A stretch of 39,834 nt of DNA from Ramicandelaber brevisporus (Eukaryota > Kickxellomycota > Ramicandelaberales > Ramicandelaberaceae): assembly GCA_025201865.1 (NCBI GenBank), contig MU602709.1:38375-78208 (forward strand), read 5' to 3'. This document shows, piece after piece, positions 9,241-19,057 of the stretch; positions within the stretch are counted from its first letter, which is position 1, and each line of letters starts with the position of its first letter. The notes beneath the pieces are model-generated. The model did no database searches. It was not told where the DNA came from and worked only from the letters and a program-made list of their open reading frames with translations. The position numbers were made by a program, and so were the translations under genes.

Positions 9241-12200
9241 TAAAATACAAAACGAGACAATGTTCATTTGAAATACATACCTGACTAAAAGCCTTGTTGA
9301 TACAAAAAGTTACAATGGAAAAAAAGATTACAGTTTATGAAAGACCACGAAAAAGCAGAAGATGGCTAGCATTCTAACAAGTCGGCACGACACAGCACTC
9401 AACTTGTTGCCCCACTTTGTCTTTTGTGGGACGTGTGTGAGTAAAACAACAACGACAACAACCTCGGCAGATATTGAACAAAGGAAAACATCAACAAAAT
9501 GCATGTGTTCCTGTGTTACTCTCCGAATACCTAATGATCGACAGCCATCGGTGTCGGTCATGTGGTTCGCTTCACATGACACTTTTCAATAGCCTCCGTG
9601 GGGCAGCAATTGCCTCTGGTCCTCTCTGTCAAAGAACGGGATGGGTATCCCAGAACTACAGGAACACCAATTCGCCTGTAAAAAAATGCTAATTAGTGTG
9701 GAAGGAAACAGGACCATAACTGCTGCTGCTGTTGCTGTAATCGAAGGGCTGGCTGGTCACCGGTGTGGAAAGCCCTCCCCAAATTGGGATTTCTCTGTAT
9801 TCAAGAGAGTGCAGTTCCACTACCTCTACCTTCCACGTGGGTAACACAGAGTCGTTATCTGTTTTTGAGTTTGATAAAAAAAATGAACTTGATGTTGCCA
9901 AGTTAGTTTAAAATGGTAATCTTTTATACAACAGTTTAGTCATGCTTTAAACTGGCAACATCATCTTTTTTTATCAAAATGGACTTGGTGGCGCCACTCA
10001 CTGTTGAGACCTGCAGTGACCTGCATTAACCATAAATATCCAGCACTGTGAAGGCTGCAAGTATAAAAAAAAGGTGTGCAGTATATTCACAAATGGAAGC
10101 TCAAAAATAGACTCTGAATAAGAGGAAGTGAGAGGAGGGTGGAGACCAGCAAACAAAAATGTTATGTAAGAGTGTGGTGCTACCCTTCGTACTTGTTGTG
10201 TGACGATGCAAGTATCTGTTTTTGCCAAGCCTTAAGTGTGTCATTTGACTGTTTCTGAAACAGTCTTGTGTATATATTGTTTTTGCAGTCACTTTGCTCT
10301 ATGTTATATGTTGTGTATCACAGTCCCCCTCTCCCTTCCTTCCACTCCGAGTCAGTGGTGGCACAAAAAAGCGGCGAATGTTGCGTTTGACTGTTATCGG
10401 AGCGGAGCTTCTATTGGGAGAACAAACGTCTCTCGTCTCATAACGGTGTATAAAATTTACAGTTACACAGTCGGGTAACTCATTTTCTCTCTCCTCTCTC
10501 TCAATATTGCGTTATTGCCTTTATGACAAAAGGAGAAGAGAGTGAAGAGGCTGAATATGTCTCCTTTGTAGCTTGTGTTGCATACAACGAGCCTATAGCA
10601 ATGTGGTTAGATGTACAACAGCATGCGTTCACTAACATACAGTGCTCGTATTGGTTGTTCACACACATTCTCTGTGTCAAGTTCTTTCCGGATATCAATT
10701 TTCCTTTGTTTTCTCCTCCTTCTTTGCTCATAGCCGTCTAACCCATCAACCCTCTTTCCAGTAAAGTGAGAAAGGTAGACAGGGACCAAAATCAACCCTG
10801 TACAGCTTGCAGAGCAAAGAGTTACTCTCCTTCAATTTGCTCCAAACACTCTCCATAATTTTTTGTTATTGATTCTAGTATTGATCGTTTAGTTTTCTAC
10901 ACCAGGAAGAACAATCTAGATCTAGAGCAAGCTGATAATCACGCGTATATACGTACTCGCCGAACGATACTGAATCTGAATCTGAATCATAGATACGTTG
11001 ATACGCCGACACGCCGATTCGTCGAATCACAGCGACGGATATAGCAGTTCCTGACAAACACTAAAGCGGTGTATGGAGCTGAAACACATCCATCACCCAT
11101 CGCTGTTAATTGTACGTTGCACTTGTTTCTCTTTCTCTTCTTTCCCTCTCGCTCGAACAAAGTTTGTAGCACCACTTCTGGGTTATTTTTTGTACTACAT
11201 CCTTGCAGTTGCGACCTCCACACTCACTCACTTACCCACCAACACCACTAACAACAAACTCCATCGACCATCGCGGCCGTCAACAATTAGCCAGCTTTTT
11301 TTTTTTGCTTGGCATTCGTATATCGCACTTTTGCAAACATCGCTTGTTGTGTGCACGCGTGTGCAGGATTTGCGGCTGTAGCTTGTCATGCACTCCAGTC
11401 TGGTACGTCACCACGTGTATCTACTGCATTGCGGCTGATTCAAACCACACTTTCCTTTGTTTGTTTTATTTTTATCGATTGTTGTAGTCTTCATTTTTTT
11501 TTACTGTTCTTGCTTGGCTGAATTCTGACCTACACTCGCGGTCTTGCACTGACATTCCACCTACACTCTGCTTAACTTGATTGTGTTTCATTTTGCTCTA
11601 TTGCTTTGCACACCTTCTGTGTTTCCACGCTTGTTGCAGGTCAACATTTTACATTGGAAGGTAGAATACTCAAGCATACTCTTTCTTTTTACGAAGATAT
11701 TCAACTGGACACTTTTTGATACGAATCACATTGGCTTAGATCAATCTTTGCACCACAATAATTGACAACTGAGGATTGATACTTTATAGCATACCTTTGG
11801 GACTTCTACCAGTAAATACAATTGAGTAAAAATTCTTCGAATACACATCAAATCTAGTTCAATCACAACTCAACTCGCTGGTTATTTTATTTTATTTACT
11901 TGCTCACTTACTTGTATTCGACCTTTTGGCGGAATTGACGTTCGGTACTCATTATTGTTTTTTGTTGTTGTTGCAGATACACGTGGTAGAGAAGCTAGCC
12001 TGGGTAACTCTGTTTTCATTTTTGGTAAATACTGACGCAGTCTTGTGCACATCAATTATCTTGGCGGAGGTTTTCCTTTTGTATTGCATCGACAATTAGC
12101 CCATATCTCACCATATTGTTGGTTTGCTCACGTGTGACTTTCAAGCAAACGTCGGGTTTCATTTACATTAATTCTGCGTGGTACATTTTCTCGTGGTTGT

Positions 12201-12923
12201 CATTCATTTTCGGCACGAACGTCAATCCCGTTTTATCGCAAAAGAAAAACAGCAACAACAGCAACAACAGCAGCATCATACCACCACATTTGGGTCGGTC
12301 AGTTTCTATTTGATTCGCGAGGCTTTGGATAAATAGAAAGAAGCGCACTTCAGTGGTGATCATCTTATCCAATTACAGTTTTCTTTTTGGTCAGGTTATA
12401 CTATTCTCTCGGGCAATAAACGCTTATTGTTGCAATTGTGTGATTGGCTCGGTGTAAGCGATCTGCTCCCTCTTTTCTTGACTCTGAGACAATCCGCAAC
12501 TCACGAACGAAAGGACGCACAAAAAGGAGCTGCACATACACGCACCAATCCAGTCAATTGAGAAATATAAAAGCATATATACCTCCTTTCCTGGTTGTTG
12601 CGAGCAATTCTGCTTTATTGCATCCTTCTCAACCCTGGTCACTCCTCACTCCTCACTCCCCTCCTTACCCTTCTCCTCCAACTGCAGCTGGTGCAACAGT
12701 ACTGCTTTCCGGCTACCGTTCAAAGACGAGAAACTCGCAGCACACTTCATTTCCCTCTCTGGCTCTCTGTGGTTCTGCCTTGGTTCTGGACCTCATAATA
12801 TATTATTGCTGTACAACTTTGCTTCCGTGGAACCTGTGTTGTTAGACTCGCACTGCATAGCATCCTCTGTTCAACCACACTGGCAGTGATACACTGAGTC
12901 ATTCTTCGTTTCTCTTTCTCTCT
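9241..12923. other. Gene-poor intergenic region upstream of the homeodomain gene
   Basis: About 3.7 kb without a convincing coding region, tRNA or other RNA gene. No frame exceeds about 130 residues, and none shows a recognisable domain. From about 11100 rightward the plus strand becomes T/C-rich and contains possible splice sites, such as TTGCAG near 11640 and GTTGCAG near 11976. This could therefore be a long, spliced 5' leader of the homeodomain gene; that is inference only. The inverted repeat at 9870-9978 is described separately. Confidence 0.5.
9870..9978. repeat. Imperfect inverted repeat (hairpin or MITE-like)
   Basis: The left arm, 9870-9912, reads TTTGATAAAAAAA, then GATGTTGCCA, then GTTTAAA. 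The right arm, 9946-9978, is its reverse complement with small insertions and deletions. A central loop of about 33 bases separates them. The arms would fold into an imperfect stem of roughly 30 base pairs. The sequence has no coding frame. It may be a miniature inverted-repeat element, a hairpin RNA source or a chance palindrome in A/T-rich DNA. Confidence 0.6.
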
Positions 12924-12937
12924 GCACACACACACAT

Positions 12938-12974
<37 letters not shown>
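12924..12974. repeat. CA microsatellite
   Basis: CA dinucleotide tract broken once by ATACG, followed by a long uninterrupted CA run up to about 12974. It lies about 0.8 kb upstream of the homeodomain start codon. Confidence 0.9.
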
Positions 12975-12975
<1 letters not shown>

Positions 12976-13772
12976 ATACCTCACAATCACACTGACACTG
13001 ACTCTGCGCACGCAAAAAAGCTACTGACCAACCAAAGGTGAAAGTCTCAAGCTACAGGTTGCTGCACAATTGCCTCTCATTTTCCCTTATTCCTCCCTGT
13101 CGCTTTGGATTTGTGCAGCATCTTGTAGTAATTGACTCTTATTCATCGTGGATAAAGCTCACCTCCCCGTCTTGCCGCTGACCAACTCTATTTTCATTTC
13201 ATTTCTTTGCCTTCCTCTTTTTTCCCCGATCATCGTGTCATCGGCCATTTATCCTACGCATCCACACGTCACATACATACCATCGTCGTCACATCCTAGC
13301 ATATTTTTTTCTTGGCTACTGCTACTGCTACGACTATTACCAAAGCGCATTGGCATCCTCCTTTTTTTTATCCGCCCAATCCCAACAGACCCAGCCAATC
13401 GTGAAAAGGTCCAATTTTGTTACATTGGCTAATTAGCACCTTTTATTGGCCCCCAGCCTACAAAACTCGGAAGCCCCCCCTCTGTTGAATAGACTCACAC
13501 CACCTCACCCCAGTCATATCCACTTTCATTTGAGAGAATTGAAACCCACGCCGGTTCTCTCGTCTTCTCTCTCTCGTCTTTTCTTTTTTCTTTTTTTTGC
13601 TCAGCACCTGCATTCGTTTTCTCAAATTATATCTTCCGCTTTCGCTCTCTGTCGCACAACAACCCTCTACGCACCTTTCCTTGTATCACACCTCTACCTC
13701 ACTTCATATCTCAAAACTCTTTCCTTACCTCATTTCTTACCCTACAGCCAAGGTTCATCTCGAGCATACAAA
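12975..13772 (+). promoter_or_regulatory. Pyrimidine-rich leader of the homeodomain gene with probable 3' splice site
   Basis: This stretch is strongly C/T-rich on the coding strand. It ends with TTACCCTACAG at 13737-13747, a good fungal 3' splice site just 25 bases before the chosen ATG, so the leader is probably spliced. The coding frame is open upstream to 13446, but that part would encode a Leu/Ser/Phe/Pro-rich, leader-like peptide and crosses the splice site. It is treated as untranslated. Confidence 0.55.
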
Positions 13773-16190
13773 ATGAGTGAAGGCAATGACGGGCAAACCA
13801 TTGGTACAGGCGACCAACAGCAGCAGCAACAGCAGCAGCAGCAATTCAAGCGTGAGCCGTCAACTTCCGCTAGCACTTCCGGGTCGCCAAGGTCAAGCTT
13901 GCCGCCTACCAAGGTACGAAAGGTTGAAGCCACCATAGCTGATCAGACTACAACAGCATCTTCTCTAATTTTGGCTTCGGCTTATTCTTCGTCTTCATCA
14001 GCTCCTGCTCAGGCACTAGCTCCGACATATGAACAGCCGACCACAGCCCTCGAAGCTACTATCGCCTCTATCGCTGCAGAGGCCAGATTGCAATCACCAT
14101 CAAAATATCCACCAGATGCCAATCCGGTCAGTATTGCTGCTGAAACACTGTCCAGGCTGCGGACCTCTGGTCCCATAGCCTCCGCCGTATCTGCAGCGAG
14201 CGCCACTCCACGATCGTCATCCACTGCATCTACTCCACAGATGCCGCCGTATGGCTCAGGCATGACTCTGACAGGTAGCACTACCGCTGCTGCTGGTACT
14301 GTCGACACGAATGCTAGTCTAAAGCGCACATTCTCAAACATGACAGATACTGCTCCATCAAATGCAGCGACTACAGCGACTGCCGAAGCATCTTCTGTTA
14401 CCGCTACTGCCACTGCCGTTGCACCTGGCTTGCCTCTTCAACTACCACCTCCACCGCATTCCTCTCAAGCTGGCTTGACTCCCGTTATTTCTCAGACTGT
14501 TCCACCTCATGGTACTCGTCCTTTCCGGCCCGATTCTAGTCAGCCGCTTGCAATGAATGATCAGCCGCTGCTTGTCCGACAGTACCAACTACATCAGCAG
14601 TACCAACAGCAACAACAGGCTCATCACATGGCTGCTGCCCCATCAAGCACACCGCACGTGCAGAGTATACAGTTACCCTATCCACCACCACCACCAGCTG
14701 GCGTTCCTCCTTTTCAGTCTGTTTCACATCAGTTTGCCCCGGCTGTCAATTCGTCGCAGTCACAACAGCATCCAGCACATCCGCAGCAGTACCAGCAACA
14801 ACAGCACCATGGACAAAACCTACAAATAGCTCCTGCTCAATTTGCACAACCTATGCAGGTGAGCTTGCCTCCGCTTTCCGTCATGGCTCAGAATCAACCA
14901 GCACAGCAGGCAGTTCTTCCTCCACAGCAACTACATCAGCACTTGCATCAACAGCCAACAGCTCATTTGTTTGGACCTGCACAGCCTCATCCTCCTCCCC
15001 AACATCCATCGTCCACACCTGGAAACACTCAAGTTCTGGTTCAGCCAACTGTTTCGCAGTCAACTCCACACCTGCAAAAGATGCAACCTCTATCCGCCGC
15101 ACAGTCACCTGCTCCAGCTCAAGCTCTGCCTGCATCTGCACCTCTACATGTATCTGCACCTGCAACCACCATTGTTGATGCTGCCAACCCTGCACATGCT
15201 GGAGTCCAGCCTTCTGCAACTCCTGCTCCTGCCGCTGATAGTAGTAGCCAGCCGTCTGATGTTCCTGCGCCTCCACCACCGCCTGTTGCTGAGCCAAGGC
15301 CAACAATTGATGGTAATGGTGTACTAGTAGGTTTGCCGCCTCCAGGTGCTTATGCACGCTGGTGTTTGGCTAGCGAATCCAATGAGTTCCAAAACATTGG
15401 TTTGTTTGATCAGGGTGCACTTACTAAGCAAATCTTTGACAGGATCTTCAATGAGGAGTATAAGGATAAGACCAAGACCACCACCGGCACTGGTACCAAT
15501 CAGTCTGGTTCTGGTTCTGGTTCTAGTGATTCCACTGTTGCTAAAACTGATGTCACATCAATCAGCAATGATTCACCTGCCATCCAAGATATAAATGGCA
15601 ATCCACTTCCGCCAGACGGACCACTCACTGGCAAGAATGCTGAGTTGCTTGGCAAGAAGACTCGCACTCGCAACATCACAACCAATGCTCAATATCGCGT
15701 TCTTCAAAGGGTCTTTGCATACACTCTGTTCCCATCAAGCTCCATTCGTGCTCATTTGGCTGAGCAACTCAAGATGGCTCCACGCACTGTCCAGGTCTGG
15801 TTCCAAAACCAACGGCAGAAGATCCGGGTCATGCGCGCCAAGAGCACTGCCGCCGTTGGCATCGACACTAGCCAGCTCAACGTGATGATGGATGATCTGC
15901 AATACGAGGTGCGATATGCCTGGAACATTCAAGAAAAGATTGGCAAGGAAGGCTTGGTCTCACTCGGCTTCCCACACACTCTTCGCGTTGATGTCCAAAT
16001 CCTCGCACTATCGCTTGCTGCTGGCATCCCTGCACATATCATTCGGAATGCGCTCGAAGGCAACATTACTCCGGCCTGTCGTAGTGGTGCGGCGCCAATC
16101 GTTGCTCCACCGCCTCCACCACTTCCACCACCACCGACACAGGATGCTCTGGCTATGGCCGATGAAGTCATAAAGCTACGAGCAAATTGA
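13773..16190 (+). CDS. Homeodomain transcription factor with Q- and P-rich N-terminus
   Basis: An 805-residue nuclear DNA-binding protein. Residues 1-620 are low complexity: a Gln tract near residues 17-24, Ala/Ser/Thr-rich stretches, then His/Gln/Pro-rich segments. These probably act as disordered activation or interaction regions. The homeodomain spans about 629-688 and has the standard 60-residue length. Leu and Phe occupy core positions 16 and 20, and helix 3 reads VQVWFQNQRQKI with Trp48, Phe49, Gln50, Asn51 and Arg53. Because the spacing is that of a typical rather than a TALE homeodomain, TAAT-type sites are expected. A conserved-looking helical region follows (about 690-775), then a Pro tract. 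The start at 13773 is chosen because it lies just after a 3' splice-like site; the frame is open further upstream. The target genes are unknown. Confidence 0.87.
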   Translation: MSEGNDGQTIGTGDQQQQQQQQQQFKREPSTSASTSGSPRSSLPPTKVRKVEATIADQTTTASSLILASAYSSSSSAPAQALAPTYEQPTTALEATIASIAAEARLQSPSKYPPDANPVSIAAETLSRLRTSGPIASAVSAASATPRSSSTASTPQMPPYGSGMTLTGSTTAAAGTVDTNASLKRTFSNMTDTAPSNAATTATAEASSVTATATAVAPGLPLQLPPPPHSSQAGLTPVISQTVPPHGTRPFRPDSSQPLAMNDQPLLVRQYQLHQQYQQQQQAHHMAAAPSSTPHVQSIQLPYPPPPPAGVPPFQSVSHQFAPAVNSSQSQQHPAHPQQYQQQQHHGQNLQIAPAQFAQPMQVSLPPLSVMAQNQPAQQAVLPPQQLHQHLHQQPTAHLFGPAQPHPPPQHPSSTPGNTQVLVQPTVSQSTPHLQKMQPLSAAQSPAPAQALPASAPLHVSAPATTIVDAANPAHAGVQPSATPAPAADSSSQPSDVPAPPPPPVAEPRPTIDGNGVLVGLPPPGAYARWCLASESNEFQNIGLFDQGALTKQIFDRIFNEEYKDKTKTTTGTGTNQSGSGSGSSDSTVAKTDVTSISNDSPAIQDINGNPLPPDGPLTGKNAELLGKKTRTRNITTNAQYRVLQRVFAYTLFPSSSIRAHLAEQLKMAPRTVQVWFQNQRQKIRVMRAKSTAAVGIDTSQLNVMMDDLQYEVRYAWNIQEKIGKEGLVSLGFPHTLRVDVQILALSLAAGIPAHIIRNALEGNITPACRSGAAPIVAPPPPPLPPPPTQDALAMADEVIKLRAN

Positions 16191-16823
16191 AGGGTCAATA
16201 ATGAGCGTTTTATTTCCTGATATTTTGCAGCAGTATTCAACAAATCATCTCATTTTATCGTTATATGTTGTGTAATCCTTCTTAGCCTTTTTTCTTTCTT
16301 TCTCTTTTGTTTTACGCTTGTCATCGCTTTATTCAGTTCTTATTCTTTTACTTCTTCCCATTTAACTATCAATCGAACAAAATCCATCTTACTATCCCAA
16401 TCCACTCTGCCATTTCTCTTTTTTTATGCTTGCTTTTTTACATGCGTCAGTTCGTTTCATTAATCATTCCTTGAACAAAAAAGTCGTATAAGCACACACA
16501 TATCCCAAACTCCTTGTAGATTCTCAAGCTAATGGACAATGTTTACCTTCTTTCAACGCTATAGTTATAGTTATAGTTATTGTTATAGTTATCATTAATA
16601 CATAGCTCATCAATCAAATTGCCCATGTGGTGTGCCCCTGATTAACTTGTCGGATTTTAATGTTTGTTTACGCGGGGAACTCGGCAATTATCCGTCTCGG
16701 CTGTGTGTTCTCGGGCTGCGTGTTCTCGACTCTGGTCTCATCTCTTGCTCTGCGCGATTGCAACTCACAGCACTTCTCTCACCCGCTCACTCACTCATTC
16801 ACTCACCCACACAACACACCAAT
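16191..16823. other. Spacer between homeodomain gene and HTD2 with TATAGT repeat
   Basis: The first half is the T-rich 3' region of the homeodomain gene. Positions 16560-16592 hold a short TATAGT/TATTGT tandem repeat. From about 16690 the sequence becomes C/T-rich with repeated CACTCA units, which I read as the HTD2 leader. The HTD2 frame is open upstream to 16632, but that part looks like leader sequence. Confidence 0.6.
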
Positions 16824-17993
16824 ATGCTCAGAGTACCCGCCGCTACTGCTCTCAAGCGCCATACCTCCGTGTCATCTGCTTCAGCAATCTCCCTTGTTCG
16901 TAACATGTCTTCCTCTGGCGCGCACTTCCCTTCGCCATCTCTCCAGCGCTGGCGCGACAATGTCCTCAAGAACACGGTTGTCGAGCACGACACCATCACC
17001 GCCTCCCCCATCCAGCTCCTCGACACCACCCTGAACATGTCTCTCCTCTCCGGTGCCCTCCCTCATTCCACCACCTCTTCCGTTGACCAGACCAAGCCCG
17101 TTCCAATCCCTGCAAATGGCTCGATTCTGCCTCCAAACTACCACATGATTTACTTTCCGCTGCGCCAGCCCATGGCTCACTTGGCCGAGGACGGATACGA
17201 CCCGACTCATGCTCCGCCAGCTCCATTCTTGGGCCGCGTGTGGGGCGGTGGCTCCATTGAGCTGGCGCGTGGTAACCCATTGCGCGTTGGCCAAGATGTG
17301 ACGTGCACAACGAGATGCAAGGATGTCAAATGGAAGCAAAGCCGCGGCAAAGGTGATTTAATATTTGTGGAACTGGAGAAGGTGTATACAAACAAGCACG
17401 GTGTTGCTCTCACAGATACCAGAACACTGGCTTACTCCATTCATGAGGCGAACAAGCCTCCATCGGCCACCAAGCCCAATAAGGATCCAAAGGCTTTCTC
17501 AAAAACAGTGACAGCTTCGCAGATGGCGAGTAAGGTTACAAAGGAGCATGATTTTGCGAGAGTGTGCAAACCAGATGAGGTGACACTGTTCAGATACTCG
17601 GCGCTGACGTTTAATTGCCATCGGATCCATTATGACACGCCGTATGCTCGCGATGTGGAAGGGCATCCGCATTGCTTGGTGCACGGGCCATTGACCTCCA
17701 CGATTCTACTGGACTTGATGAGAGGTAACCTGCCAAAAGGATATGAAGTGGCAGCGTTCAGGTACAGGGCATTGAGACCATTGTATGTGAGTCATGAGAT
17801 GAAGGTATTTGGAAAGGAATTGGATCTTCCGACCACGACAATTCAACTTGGCTTTGGAGAGCACATGGTTAAAGGTGAAAAGGATTTGAAAGTGTATGAT
17901 TTATGGGCAATTGATGGAGCTAGCGGTGAAACTGCAATGCGTGGAACTGCTTTACTTCGCAAAATCTCAGCCGCTCCTCGCTCAAAGCTTTAA
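16824..17993 (+). CDS. HTD2: Mitochondrial hydroxyacyl-thioester dehydratase type 2 (HTD2-like, hot-dog fold)
   Basis: A 389-residue protein. The first 32 residues are rich in Arg, Ala and Ser and lack acids (MLRVPAATALKRHTSV...), a typical mitochondrial presequence, which supports the start at 16824 over the open frame beginning at 16632. The body is a double hot-dog dehydratase of the MaoC/HTD2 type. The most diagnostic segment is FRYSALTFNCHRIHYD at about 255-272, followed by a YA...EGHPHCLVHGPL element. The His and Asp of the hydratase motif lie within it. Family members dehydrate 3-hydroxyacyl-ACP in mitochondrial fatty acid synthesis, which supplies the lipoic acid precursor. It is longer than yeast Htd2 (about 280 residues). 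A role as a mesaconyl-CoA-type hydratase, a related group, cannot be excluded. It converges on IMP3 with 108 bp between stop codons. Confidence 0.83.
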   Translation: MLRVPAATALKRHTSVSSASAISLVRNMSSSGAHFPSPSLQRWRDNVLKNTVVEHDTITASPIQLLDTTLNMSLLSGALPHSTTSSVDQTKPVPIPANGSILPPNYHMIYFPLRQPMAHLAEDGYDPTHAPPAPFLGRVWGGGSIELARGNPLRVGQDVTCTTRCKDVKWKQSRGKGDLIFVELEKVYTNKHGVALTDTRTLAYSIHEANKPPSATKPNKDPKAFSKTVTASQMASKVTKEHDFARVCKPDEVTLFRYSALTFNCHRIHYDTPYARDVEGHPHCLVHGPLTSTILLDLMRGNLPKGYEVAAFRYRALRPLYVSHEMKVFGKELDLPTTTIQLGFGEHMVKGEKDLKVYDLWAIDGASGETAMRGTALLRKISAAPRSKL

Positions 17994-18101
17994 ACTCTCT
18001 TTTTTTTTTAATTAAACAAGCAAATAACTTTGCTCTCTTTTAAGTATGTTTACTGCTTTTGTTTTTTGTTGTGTTTTTGTTGTGCTATTATTATATATAT
18101 G

Positions 18102-18653
18102 TTACGCAATGAGATCAAAGTCGTCGAGCTTGTCGTTATACTTCATAATCTTACGCTTAATCTTTGATGTATCCGACCATGTCACATAATCCTCCATGTT
18201 TCTCGTTACCAAAAACGCCGGATCGTTAACAATGTCTGTTCCAACTCTCACATGACCTTGCTCCACAAACCTCACCGCTTCCGTAACCGATTCTGCCATT
18301 TTTAATCTGCACATTACAATCGGCAATCTCCTTCTGCAGAATGTTGACACTGTGATGCTTGCGCATTGCGAGAATGTCTTGCGAGCTGTAATCAATCCCA
18401 TATTGTATAGTTTACCAAGCAAAGCATCCTCCTGCTCGGTACGGAATGGATCGCGAGGATCTAGGAGGGATATGCGGTGGGCGAGACGCTTGATTTCGCC
18501 AGCCAAGCGGTTGTACTTGTGGTATTCTTCGCGATTACGGAGATTATACCGACGGACAACTTCGATTTCGCGGAGGTTGTTCTCATTCTTATACTGAAGC
18601 AGATCAACCTTTCGCAGAAGCTTCTGCTCGTGATGCTTCAGTTGGCGGACCAT
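18102..18653 (-). CDS. IMP3: U3 snoRNP protein IMP3
   Basis: A 183-residue protein, the same length as yeast Imp3. It works in the nucleolus with U3 snoRNA, Mpp10 and Imp4 in early processing of the 18S rRNA precursor. The N-terminus MVRQLKHHEQKLLRKVDLL is the conserved family start and fixes the initiator at 18653. The LDPRDPFR motif follows at about 64-71. An S4 RNA-binding domain occupies about 108-165, with RRRLPIVM and the AVRFVEQGHVRVG segment. The frame is complete with no intron. The gene is divergent from COG7, sharing a 404-bp upstream region, and convergent with HTD2. Confidence 0.95.
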   Translation of the reverse strand: MVRQLKHHEQKLLRKVDLLQYKNENNLREIEVVRRYNLRNREEYHKYNRLAGEIKRLAHRISLLDPRDPFRTEQEDALLGKLYNMGLITARKTFSQCASITVSTFCRRRLPIVMCRLKMAESVTEAVRFVEQGHVRVGTDIVNDPAFLVTRNMEDYVTWSDTSKIKRKIMKYNDKLDDFDLIA

Positions 18654-19057
18654 TGCTGTTGCTGCTTATGCTGTTGCTGTTGTAGATCAACTAGGTGCTA
18701 AATAAACTTGTAAAATTGGGCAATTTTGAAAAGGAAAGAAAAGAAAAGAAAAGAGACTTGAATTTTAAGTTTGATGTCCAGTTTGGCTGCAATAAGTCTG
18801 AATAAGTCTGCAACAAGCTTGCCGTCAACGGTAAGGATATGCTCATTCAGTGGTGCGAATAGCTCGAATGAGTATAGTCTTGCCATTGAAGTTGCACAGT
18901 TAGCAACTTGTGTGTGTATCGCTGGAATTGGCAGCCAATTTTAGCAACGACAGCCAACGAACAGGTTACTTGCTGTCTTCTTCCTCTTGCTCTCTCTCAC
19001 CGACAACGGCACTGACACGCTTTTTTCCACCCACAGTGAACGACCGAAGCAATCGCG
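18654..19057. promoter_or_regulatory. Divergent promoter region between IMP3 and COG7
   Basis: This 404-bp interval must carry the upstream signals of both genes. It contains an AAAAG-type pentamer repeat at 18734-18757. On the minus strand an open frame of 62 codons (18698-18886) begins MARLYSFELFAP. It is not recognised and runs into pyrimidine-rich leader, so it is not called as a gene. The 170 bases before COG7 are C/T-rich in the direction of that gene. Confidence 0.55.

Noticed and set aside
8650-9243. Overlapping frames on both strands around the CA repeat
   Set aside because: They are built from GA-rich and CA-repeat sequence, without recognisable protein features.
13446-13772. 109-codon N-terminal extension of the homeodomain protein
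   Set aside because: It is pyrimidine-rich leader and contains a strong 3' splice-like site just before the ATG at 13773.
18698-18886. Minus-strand open frame starting MARLYSFELFAP between IMP3 and COG7
   Set aside because: It is only 62 codons, runs into AAAAG/CTTTT repeat sequence and is not recognised. IMP3 already has its conserved start downstream. It could be an upstream frame, but there is no support.
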